Positions 1 to 7,134 of a stretch of 57,372 nucleotides of DNA are shown piece by piece. Under the pieces are notes generated by a model that searched no databases, had not been told where the DNA came from, and saw only the letters and a list, made by a program, of their open reading frames with translations. Within the stretch, counting starts at the first letter, position 1; each line of letters begins with the position of its first letter. This DNA is from Chryseobacterium polytrichastri (GTDB lineage: Bacteria > Bacteroidota > Bacteroidia > Flavobacteriales > Weeksellaceae). Location: contig NZ_FRAV01000033.1 of assembly GCF_900142445.1 (NCBI RefSeq), positions 1 to 57,372 of the forward strand, written 5' to 3'. A program made the translations under genes and the position numbers.

Positions 1-21
1 CACCGGAAATGATGCATAAAA

Positions 22-49
22 AATCCGGAAAAGTAAAATCTTCCGGATT
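22..49. terminator. Hairpin, probable terminator of a gene outside the window
   Basis: Perfect 9-bp inverted repeat AATCCGGAA / TTCCGGATT with a 10-nt loop. No poly-T run follows directly, and the gene it would serve lies left of the window, so the role is inferred. Confidence 0.4.
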
Positions 50-108
50 CGTATCTTAATTGATAACTTGTAAACCTATTTTAGGACTAGTCAAATATAA
101 AAAGGAAC

Positions 109-147
109 AATAGAATGAAAATGACAATAATCATTCTATTATTTTTT
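109..147. terminator. Hairpin next to the DUF3667 gene end
   Basis: Inverted repeat AATAGAATGA (109-118) / TCATTCTATT (131-140), followed on the plus strand by ATTTTTTA. It lies just past the stop of the minus-strand DUF3667 gene. It could end transcription from either side. Confidence 0.45.
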
Positions 148-835
148 AATGATGTGTAATTAGATTCATTACAACTCCTAAAATCATTATCGAAATTCCG
201 AATGTAATCATTCCCAATATATAAGAAATAAAGGCTTTGAAATAACTGATTACCCTATTCTTATCGAAGAATTGCCCAACTGCCCAGGAAAAATAAACAA
301 ACACGATTACAGCAGCAATCTGCATGAGATGATATTTCGTTACTCCTTCAAAAATGGCAAAAACAGAAAACATCAGCATTTCCATTCCTAGAACAAAGCA
401 TAGGAGGATTAATATTTCAAAGAAATTATAATCATATTTCTTGAAAAATATTTTTAACCAAAAAGCAATAAATCCTCCCATTATGATATTAGAATAGCCA
501 TAATGACTTTGAACCCAATTATTAATCGCATTGAACTGCGAATCTTTTGCTCCATCAATTTTTATATAACTCTGTTCGATATGAAAAAAATGATTGATCA
601 GCGTGTAAATTAGGGATGTAACAATAATAAAAATGATAGGTTTTACAAGTCTGCTTCGGTTTTCATTGATGAAATTTTTAATATTTTCTCCGGGTCTTAT
701 TAATAATTCCCGTACGGTGTATAAAATACCTCTCTCAAAATGTAAAATGTGCTCAATTTCATGGAGGATGTAGTGCCCGTCGATTCTTTTGGGTTTTAGG
801 TTTTGCTTACAGTTGGTACAAAATTCTTCACTCAT
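146..835 (-). CDS. DUF3667 domain membrane protein
   Basis: The N-terminus has a CxxC pair (C6, C9) followed by a basic stretch and the phrase LLIRPGENIKNFINENRSR, which is typical of DUF3667 proteins of Bacteroidota. About five hydrophobic segments follow (roughly residues 63-84, 118-132, 138-162, 170-190, 203-228), so it is an inner-membrane protein. I chose the start at 835 (MSEEFCTNC) instead of the longer frame opening at 859. The eight extra residues are basic and precede the zinc-ribbon-like CxxC that normally opens this family. Function is unknown for the family. It is transcribed divergently from the LuxR-type gene at 923 across a spacer of under 90 bp. Confidence 0.75.
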   Translation of the reverse strand: MSEEFCTNCKQNLKPKRIDGHYILHEIEHILHFERGILYTVRELLIRPGENIKNFINENRSRLVKPIIFIIVTSLIYTLINHFFHIEQSYIKIDGAKDSQFNAINNWVQSHYGYSNIIMGGFIAFWLKIFFKKYDYNFFEILILLCFVLGMEMLMFSVFAIFEGVTKYHLMQIAAVIVFVYFSWAVGQFFDKNRVISYFKAFISYILGMITFGISIMILGVVMNLITHH

Positions 836-922
836 GGCTAGTTTAAATTTTAAATACAAAAAAAGATAATTGATTTTAAAAACACTTTACACTTTTGTTT
901 AGTTTTTTGGTATTTTTATCAG

Positions 923-1684
923 ATGGAAAATGAAAAGTACTCATTATTCAACCGAAATAAAATAAATGCAATATCTAACGAGGATAAACTTCAGTTTGGT
1001 AATTATTTGGAAGTCGTAAAATCTTTTGCTAAAATAACGTATCAAAGTGTGTATGTTATTGATTATGAAAAAATGAAGTTTGAATATGTTTCAGATAATC
1101 CATTGTTTTTATCTGGATATTCTGCTGAAGAAGTTACTGAAATGGGATATGAATTTTATTTTAGGAATGTACCCAAAGAAGATTTCGAATTATTGAGCAT
1201 GATTAATGATCTTGGATTTGATTTTTATGACCAATTACCTAAAAATGATGAACGAAAATTATACAGTATTTCATATGATTTTCATTTAAAAGGTAAATAT
1301 GATAAACCGATTCTTATTAACCATAAACTTACACCTCTTTTTCTTAGCGAAAATGGATCTGTCTGGAAATCATTATGTATCGTGTCTATTTCACATAATA
1401 AAAACGCGGGAAATGTAGCCATACATAAACAAGGTTCTGATGTGTTTTGGAAATTAGATATGTTAGAAAAAGTTTGGATTGCCGAAAATAAATCAAAACT
1501 TAAAGAAAAAGAACTGGAAATACTCCGATTATACGCTCAGGGATTAACGATCAATCAGATTGCCGAAAGAATATTTATTTCATCCGATACCTTAAAATAT
1601 TACAGAAGAAAGATTTTTGATGCTTTTGGAGTTAAAAATTTTACAGAGGCACTTTCTTTTGCAATAGATAATAAGATTATTTAA
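923..1684 (+). CDS. LuxR-type transcriptional regulator with PAS-like sensor region
   Basis: The C-terminal 60 residues are a GerE/LuxR helix-turn-helix (LKEKELEILRLYAQGLTINQ onward, then a recognition helix ending YYRRKIFDAFGVKN). Residues about 30-160 look like a PAS fold (VYVIDYEKMKFEYVSDNPL, GYSAEEVTEMGYEFY), so the protein should sense a small molecule or redox cue and bind DNA through its tail. It lacks a receiver domain with a phospho-acceptor Asp, so it is not a classical response regulator. Such PAS-LuxR regulators are common and mostly unassigned in Chryseobacterium. It ends at a bidirectional terminator shared with the convergent DoxX gene. Target genes cannot be read from the sequence. 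Confidence 0.8.
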   Translation: MENEKYSLFNRNKINAISNEDKLQFGNYLEVVKSFAKITYQSVYVIDYEKMKFEYVSDNPLFLSGYSAEEVTEMGYEFYFRNVPKEDFELLSMINDLGFDFYDQLPKNDERKLYSISYDFHLKGKYDKPILINHKLTPLFLSENGSVWKSLCIVSISHNKNAGNVAIHKQGSDVFWKLDMLEKVWIAENKSKLKEKELEILRLYAQGLTINQIAERIFISSDTLKYYRRKIFDAFGVKNFTEALSFAIDNKII

Positions 1685-1693
1685 CTTAAAAAT

Positions 1694-1721
1694 AAAAGCA
1701 GGAAAATTAATTCCTGCTTTT
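1694..1721. terminator. Bidirectional terminator between LuxR and DoxX genes
   Basis: Perfect 11-bp inverted repeat AAAAGCAGGAA (1694-1704) / TTCCTGCTTTT (1711-1721) with a 6-nt loop, lying between convergent genes. A- and T-runs on both sides suit termination in both directions. Confidence 0.8.
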
Positions 1722-1724
1722 CTG

Positions 1725-2219
1725 TTATTTATAAGGATTTGCTTTTTTCTTTTTAATAAATCTATCAACACCAAAAGCTTTATAACCATACAATGAAAAT
1801 AGTCCTAAGATCATGATGTATAAAACCTGTGGAAGATAGAAAAAATAGCTCAACCACGTAAAATTATCCATCGGACGGTTCCCAACTTTAGGATCAATAG
1901 GAATCAATTCTGTTGGAATAGAATGGATATCTTTTGTGAAAAGAGCCACAAGCATCACAATGATTAAGGCGAATGAACTCAGTCTTGTCAACAGTCCCAG
2001 AATCAATAATAATCCCCAGAACATTTCATTAGATGCAACAAAGTTAGCCATGAATTGAGGGTTTGAAAAGCCCAGACTTGTAATGGTTTTCAACATATAT
2101 CCTTGAAAAACAGGATGGAATAGTTTATTGAAACCAGTGATAAAGAAGAATAAACCTATGCTTATTCTACATAGCACATAAAACACGTCTCCGATTTTGT
2201 TGAAATTTTCTTTTTGCAT
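1725..2219 (-). CDS. DoxX family membrane protein
   Basis: 164 residues with four membrane segments (about 12-32, 65-80, 84-101, 128-146). The DoxX signature lies around RISIGLFFFITGFNKLFHP and the helix EMFWGLLLILGLLTRLSS. The family includes subunits of quinol oxidases and membrane redox proteins, but most bacterial members have no proven activity. The C-terminus is highly basic (FIKKKKANPYK), placing it in the cytoplasm. It converges with the LuxR-type regulator and shares its terminator. Upstream is the CoA-transferase A gene, divergently transcribed. Confidence 0.8.
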   Translation of the reverse strand: MQKENFNKIGDVFYVLCRISIGLFFFITGFNKLFHPVFQGYMLKTITSLGFSNPQFMANFVASNEMFWGLLLILGLLTRLSSFALIIVMLVALFTKDIHSIPTELIPIDPKVGNRPMDNFTWLSYFFYLPQVLYIMILGLFSLYGYKAFGVDRFIKKKKANPYK

Positions 2220-2372
2220 TGTGTATTCTATAATTAATTAAAAAAAACTGTGTGTGAGGGGGATTAAGAAGCCAAATGTATAAAAAGTTCAATCAAAATT
2301 CAAATAAATTCCTAGATACCGTAGTTATGAGAAAAATTATTAAATTTAGCCAACAGAAAAATCTAATATTTC

Positions 2373-3074
2373 ATGATAGATAAAAGAGTAAAAAATGCAA
2401 AGGAGGCCATCGACGGAATTAAAGATGGAATGACTTTAATGTTGGGTGGTTTTGGACTTTGCGGGATTCCTGAAAACTCAATTAATGCTTTAGTAGAAAG
2501 CGATGTGAAAGATTTAACATGTATTTCAAATAATGCAGGTGTTGATGATTTCGGATTGGGATTATTGCTTCATAAAAGACAAATTAAGAAGATGATTTCT
2601 TCTTATGTAGGAGAAAATGCAGAGTTCGAAAGACAAATGCTTTCGGGAGAATTGGATGTTGAATTAACTCCACAGGGAACTCTTGCTGAAAAATGCAGAG
2701 CGGCTCAGGCTGGAATTCCTGCTTTTTATACGCCTGCAGGTTTCGGAACTGAAGTAGCTGAAGGTAAAGAAGTAAAAGATTTTCACGGCAAACCTCATAT
2801 CTTGGAACATGCTTACGAAGCAGATTTCTCTATTGTTAAAGCTTGGAAAGGAGATCACGCAGGAAACCTTATTTTCAAAGGATCTGCAAGAAACTTTAAC
2901 CATCCAATGGCTGGAGCGGCAAAAATTACGGTTGCTGAGGTAGAAGAATTGGTAGCACCGGGAGAATTAGATCCGAACCAAATTCACATTCCGGGAATTA
3001 TGATCCAAAGAATTTTCCAGGGAGAAAAATTTGAAAAGAGAATTGAACAAAGAACAGTTAGAACGAAAGAATAA
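2373..3074 (+). CDS. scoA: 3-oxoacid CoA-transferase, subunit A
   Basis: The 233-residue length and sequence match the A subunit of succinyl-CoA:3-oxoacid (acetoacetate) CoA-transferase. The N-terminus has the glycine-rich MLGGFGLCGIPE motif and ends of the fold read GTEVAEGKEV and PGIMIQRIF. With subunit B it moves CoA between succinyl-CoA or acetyl-CoA and acetoacetate, feeding ketone bodies and amino-acid carbon into the TCA cycle. In most bacteria subunits A and B are adjacent and often overlap. Here the B gene lies 2.3 kb downstream at 5398, past an ABC transporter on the other strand. The substrate could also be another short 3-oxoacid; the family assignment is firm. Confidence 0.9.
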   Translation: MIDKRVKNAKEAIDGIKDGMTLMLGGFGLCGIPENSINALVESDVKDLTCISNNAGVDDFGLGLLLHKRQIKKMISSYVGENAEFERQMLSGELDVELTPQGTLAEKCRAAQAGIPAFYTPAGFGTEVAEGKEVKDFHGKPHILEHAYEADFSIVKAWKGDHAGNLIFKGSARNFNHPMAGAAKITVAEVEELVAPGELDPNQIHIPGIMIQRIFQGEKFEKRIEQRTVRTKE

Positions 3075-3276
3075 TCTCTTTTGATGAAGAGTATTCGAAA
3101 CAAAATATTTTAACACTTAGTTTTTACAACAAAGAAGAACACATTAGTTTTTGAAAATCTTTAGATATTGAGCGGAGTCGAAATATTCTTCTTATGTGCT
3201 CTTAATTATTTCCAAAGCTTTAGACCTTCTCAAGTGCTAAAATCTTTTGAAACTTTTGTGGTTAAAGAATAAAAAT

Positions 3277-3303
3277 AAAGCGCTGAAATATTTTCAGCGC
3301 TTT
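3277..3303. terminator. Terminator between scoA and the ABC exporter
   Basis: Perfect inverted repeat AAAGCGCTGAA (3277-3287) / TTCAGCGCTTT (3293-3303), 5-nt loop, positioned just past the stop of the minus-strand exporter gene. The flanking A/T runs suggest it can work in both directions. Confidence 0.75.
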
Positions 3304-3310
3304 GTTTATG

Positions 3311-5116
3311 TTATGATTCCGGGGAAATAAGCATTTTTCTTTCTCCGATTTGTTGGCGCCACATGGCGTAGTATAATCCTTTTTCGGCAATCAAATTATC
3401 GTGAGAACCCATTTCTATGACTTGTCCGCGTTCCAATACATAGATTCGATCTGCATGCATGATGGTGCTTAAACGGTGGGCAATAAGAACGGTGATCTGT
3501 TCCTTTTCTTTGGAAATGTTTTTGATGGTAGAGGTAATCTCTTCTTCAGTAATACTGTCCAATGCGGATGTTGCTTCATCAAAAATCAATAAATGTGGTT
3601 TTCTTAAAAGTGCTCTTGCAATAGCAATTCTTTGTTTTTCACCACCACTTAGTTTTAATCCACCTTCCCCGATAACGGTTTCAATGCCTTTTTCGGCTCT
3701 TTCTATTAATGCAGTACAACTCGATTTCTGTAGCGCTATTTCTATATCAACTTCTGAGGCGTTAGGATTCACAAAAAGAAGATTTTCTTTAATGGTTCCT
3801 GCAAAAAGTTGGGTATCTTGGGTTACAAAACCAATTTGATTTCTCAGTTCATCAAAATCAAATTCTTTTCCATTAATCGTATTGTAAAAAATATTTCCTT
3901 CCTGAGGTCTGTAAAGCCCAACCAGCAATTTCACCAACGTACTTTTTCCTGAACCACTTGGTCCTACAAAAGCGATGGTTTCACCGTTTTTAACATCAAA
4001 AGAGATATTATTTAAGGCTTTATATTGAGCAGACTGATGTTTGAAAGAAACGTGTTTAAATTCTAATTCTTCAATAGCCCCAATTTGTTTTGGATGAAGT
4101 GGTTTTTCTTCAACCTCTTTTTTCATTAAACGATCAAAATTAGTAAGGGACGCTTCGGCTTCACGATAAGAAATAATGATGTTCCCGATTTCCTGCATCG
4201 GCCCGAAAATAAAGAATCCATAAAACATTAGAGATAAATATTGTCCGGGAGTAACGATGTTTTTAAAAATTAATAATAACAAGGTCATGGTGATCATCTG
4301 TTGAAGAAAATTCACCATCGTTCCCTGAATAAAACTTAAAGAACGGATACTTTTAACCTTTCTAAGTTCAAGTCCAAGGATCTTGTACGTATTATTATTT
4401 AAACGGATAACTTCCTGATTGGTTAATCCTAAACTTTTAACAATCTCAATGTTTCTTAAGCTTTCCGTAGTACTTCCCGCTAAAGCAGTCGTTTCTGAAA
4501 CGATATTTTTCTGGATGCTCTTGATTCTCTTACTTAATAAATTGGTAATAAAGGCAATTAGAAAAATTCCGCAAATATACACCGGCATAATCGACCAGTG
4601 TAAACGGATAGCATACACGGAAACGAAAATGATGCTGACTAAAATTCCGAAGAAAATATTAATAAAACTCGTAATAAATTTTACGGTATCTTCTCTTACT
4701 TTCGTTAAAATAGACAAGGTTTCACCACTTCTCTGGTCTTCAAATTCCTGATAGGGCAATGCCATGGAATGTTTTAACCCATCTGTAAAGATTTTCGCAC
4801 CAAACTTTTGGGTTATCACACTTACGGCATAATCCTGAAAAGCTTTAGCAATTCTACTGATCATGGCTGTTCCGATAAGTAATCCTAAAAAATAGAAAAC
4901 ACCGTGGTAAATTCCATCTCCATATAAGTATTGATTTAGATTTCTTGATAAAAGTTTTTCCTTATCAAAAAAATTAGGGTGCGTAACCAGCTGATCCAGG
5001 ATATTACCTGTGATCGCCGGAGCAAATAAAGAAAAAACCTGATTAATTGTTGCCAAAAATAAACAAAGGGCAATCAACCATTGGTAAGGTTTAAGGTATC
5101 TTAAAAGTATTTTCAT
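3311..5116 (-). CDS. ABC exporter, fused membrane and ATPase domains (MsbA-like)
   Basis: A half-transporter of 601 residues. Residues 1-320 hold a six-helix type IV exporter domain (LRYLKPYQWLIALCLFLATI at the start). The ATPase domain follows, with Walker A GPSGSGKST, Q-loop FVTQDTQLFAG, signature LSGGEKQR, Walker B LLIFDEATSALD and H-loop IAHRLSTI all intact. It should act as a homodimer in the inner membrane; lipids, peptides or drugs are all possible substrates. It sits antisense between scoA and scoB with terminators or repeats on both sides. That arrangement is consistent with later insertion into a once contiguous sco pair, but other histories are possible. Confidence 0.9.
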   Translation of the reverse strand: MKILLRYLKPYQWLIALCLFLATINQVFSLFAPAITGNILDQLVTHPNFFDKEKLLSRNLNQYLYGDGIYHGVFYFLGLLIGTAMISRIAKAFQDYAVSVITQKFGAKIFTDGLKHSMALPYQEFEDQRSGETLSILTKVREDTVKFITSFINIFFGILVSIIFVSVYAIRLHWSIMPVYICGIFLIAFITNLLSKRIKSIQKNIVSETTALAGSTTESLRNIEIVKSLGLTNQEVIRLNNNTYKILGLELRKVKSIRSLSFIQGTMVNFLQQMITMTLLLLIFKNIVTPGQYLSLMFYGFFIFGPMQEIGNIIISYREAEASLTNFDRLMKKEVEEKPLHPKQIGAIEELEFKHVSFKHQSAQYKALNNISFDVKNGETIAFVGPSGSGKSTLVKLLVGLYRPQEGNIFYNTINGKEFDFDELRNQIGFVTQDTQLFAGTIKENLLFVNPNASEVDIEIALQKSSCTALIERAEKGIETVIGEGGLKLSGGEKQRIAIARALLRKPHLLIFDEATSALDSITEEEITSTIKNISKEKEQITVLIAHRLSTIMHADRIYVLERGQVIEMGSHDNLIAEKGLYYAMWRQQIGERKMLISPES

Positions 5117-5227
5117 TTTAATAAATAATTGTACAAAATTAACAATATTATTTTGACTAACAGTGTTAATAATTTTTATGATTATCTGTGATTTGACATA
5201 ATTGAAAAAATCTTTGTATTAAAAATT

Positions 5228-5260
5228 ATCCTTGTCAAGGTTCAAAACCTTGACAAGGAT
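5228..5260. repeat. 33-bp perfect palindrome, CCTTGTCAAGG type
   Basis: Arms of 15 bp (5228-5242 and 5246-5260) are perfect complements around CAA; the core reads CCTTGTCAAGG. It lies between divergent genes (ABC exporter and scoB), so it is not an obvious terminator. The same CCTTGTCA/TGACAAGG sequence forms the hairpin after scoB at 6055-6085. Confidence 0.7.
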
Positions 5261-5397
5261 ACTCTCAGAAGAATTTGCTTAAAGATATTCTTAAAAAGTA
5301 CACTTTATCCCGAACTAAGGCGATAGTAATAATTTTGAACAACAAAGACCTTTTGTATTCAAGTGAAAATATTTAAATTGCAGTCTAAGTTTTTAAT

Positions 5398-6051
5398 ATG
5401 CTCACAAAAGAACAAATTGCTAAAAGAATTTCAAAAGAACTGAAAGATCGTTACTATGTAAATCTAGGAATAGGAATCCCTACTTTGGTCGCTAACTACG
5501 TTCCAGAAGGTATTTCCGTAGAATTTCAAAGTGAAAACGGAGTGTTGGGAATGGGACCTTTCCCTTTTGAAGGCGAAGAAGATGCAGACGTCATCAACGC
5601 TGGAAAACAAACGATCACGATCTTAGAAGGAGGTTCATTCTTCGACTCTGCATTCAGTTTCGGGATGATCAGAGGTCAGAAAGTAGACCTTACTATTCTT
5701 GGAGCAATGGAAGTTTCAGAAAACGGAGACATCGCCAACTGGAAAATCCCAGGCAAAATGGTGAAAGGAATGGGTGGCGCCATGGATTTGGTAGCTTCTG
5801 CAGAAAACATTATCGTAGCAATGATGCACGTTAATAAAGCAGGAGAAAGTAAGATCCTTAAAAAGTGTTCACTTCCTTTAACTGGTGTAAACTGTGTGAA
5901 AAGAGTTGTTACTGAATTAGCGGTTTTAGATGTTACTCCAGAAGGGTTCAAGTTGGTGGAAAGAGCACCCGGAATTTCAGTAGAACATATTGTAAAATCT
6001 ACAGAAGCAGATCTTATCATTGAAGGAGAGATTCCAGAGATGCAATTCTAA
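5398..6051 (+). CDS. scoB: 3-oxoacid CoA-transferase, subunit B
   Basis: 217 residues matching subunit B of succinyl-CoA:3-oxoacid CoA-transferase. The catalytic glutamate lies in the SENG motif (FQSENGVLGMGPFP, about residues 44-57), which forms the CoA thioester intermediate. The glycine-rich stretch KMVKGMGGAMDLV is also typical. It is expected to form the active heteromer with the product at 2373. It has its own upstream region and ends at a strong hairpin, so it is transcribed separately from subunit A. Matched dosage of the two subunits must therefore rely on two promoters. Confidence 0.92.
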   Translation: MLTKEQIAKRISKELKDRYYVNLGIGIPTLVANYVPEGISVEFQSENGVLGMGPFPFEGEEDADVINAGKQTITILEGGSFFDSAFSFGMIRGQKVDLTILGAMEVSENGDIANWKIPGKMVKGMGGAMDLVASAENIIVAMMHVNKAGESKILKKCSLPLTGVNCVKRVVTELAVLDVTPEGFKLVERAPGISVEHIVKSTEADLIIEGEIPEMQF

Positions 6052-6054
6052 ATA

Positions 6055-6085
6055 AAAAAAACCTTGTCATTGACAAGGTTTTTTT
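6055..6085 (+). terminator. Terminator after scoB
   Basis: Arms AAAAAAACCTTGTCA (6055-6069) and TGACAAGGTTTTTTT (6071-6085) are perfect complements and run into a T-tract 4 nt after the stop codon region. This is a good intrinsic terminator. Confidence 0.85.
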
Positions 6086-6112
6086 ATGACTTCATTAATT
6101 GACAAAACAAAA

Positions 6113-6172
6113 TTACGTTATAATAAAACGGTTAGTATTAGGAATGTCATGCTGAACGTAGCCGAAGCATCT
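6113..6172. repeat. Dispersed intergenic repeat, one arm
   Basis: Contains ACGGTTAGTATTAG followed by TGTCATGCTGAACGTAGCC and GAAGCATC. It aligns clearly with the reverse complement of the element at 36273-36330, which carries the same ACGGTTAGTATTAG and TGTCATCCTGAGCGGAGCC blocks. Only one arm is present here. Confidence 0.65.
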
Positions 6173-6224
6173 AATATTTTAATGGAGTATCTGTTTTAAG
6201 ACAAAGCAAAATTACTTAATAAAA

Positions 6225-7028
6225 TTACTTACCATCCTGCGCCCCAAAAACCTTCTGTAAAATAGAAGTGGTTCTCATGGCAGGTGTATCTCTTATTCCG
6301 CTTTCTTTTTGGGCTACCATTTTAAAAACTCCATTGATTGTTTCTGTGGTAACATATTCATTAATATCGGTTGTAACAGCTTGTCCGGTTAACGTATTAT
6401 ATTTTGAAATAATAGTTTTCCAAACGCTATCAGCACCTACTTTTCCTAATGAAGCTTTCACTTTTGGTTCGAAAGCAGTAAACAATTGGCTTTGAGTTTT
6501 ACCCTGTAAATAAGTTGTTGCTGCATTATTAGATCCTAATAGAATATTCTTTGCATCGGTAATGGTCATTGATGTAATGGCACTCGTAAAAATAGGGGTG
6601 GCTTCCGTCACTGCATCTTCAGCAGCTCTGTTCAGTAATTTTACGCCTTGGTCAGCTAAACTTCCCATTCCTATGGAACGAAGGGTAGTATCTATTTTTC
6701 TCAGCTTTTCAGGCATTAGAATTTTTACTGCTTCATTTTTTAAAAAACCGTCTGTTACACCTAGTTTTTTTACGCCTTCTGTAACCCCAATACTTAAAGC
6801 TTCTTTTAATCCTGAAGAAATTTGTGTAGAGGTAAGATTACCAATGTTTACCGAAGAATGATTTGTTGAAGGAGTCGTCGTAGAAGTGGTTGGAGTATTT
6901 GTTTTCACAGGATTATTAAGGTCTACGCCCGTTTTATCCTTTACGGTAGATTTTATAATATCTAAAATTTGTGCCTGTGCAGAAACTGAAAATAACAGTA
7001 CGCTGGCTAATAAAATTATTTTTCTCAT
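6225..7028 (-). CDS. DUF4197 family exported protein
   Basis: 267 residues with a clear signal peptide (MRKIILLASVLLFSVSAQAQ). A Thr/Ser-rich linker (about 42-60) is followed by the DUF4197 domain: GLKEALSIGVTEGVKKLG, DGFLKNEAVKILMPEKL, and the repeated ITDAKNILLGSNNAATTYL region. The family is helical, periplasmic and of unknown function. A -7 promoter element TACT/TAnnTTTG type (TAATTTTG, minus strand, 7043-7050) lies just upstream of the ATG, implying a very short leader. It is divergent from the hexosaminidase gene at 7135. Confidence 0.85.
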   Translation of the reverse strand: MRKIILLASVLLFSVSAQAQILDIIKSTVKDKTGVDLNNPVKTNTPTTSTTTPSTNHSSVNIGNLTSTQISSGLKEALSIGVTEGVKKLGVTDGFLKNEAVKILMPEKLRKIDTTLRSIGMGSLADQGVKLLNRAAEDAVTEATPIFTSAITSMTITDAKNILLGSNNAATTYLQGKTQSQLFTAFEPKVKASLGKVGADSVWKTIISKYNTLTGQAVTTDINEYVTTETINGVFKMVAQKESGIRDTPAMRTTSILQKVFGAQDGK

Positions 7029-7042
7029 CGTTTATTTTTCTG

Positions 7043-7050
7043 CAAAATTA
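7043..7050 (-). promoter_or_regulatory. -7 promoter element for the DUF4197 gene
   Basis: TAATTTTG on the minus strand fits the Bacteroidota TAnnTTTG -7 consensus, 15 nt before the ATG. No convincing -33 TTG was seen. Confidence 0.45.
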
Positions 7051-7134
7051 GATGTTTTATTGTAGAATAAGTTAAAAAGTAGGTTGAAGTTTTTCAGAAA
7101 ATAATTATATTCGCTAAAACCATAATCAAGCAAG

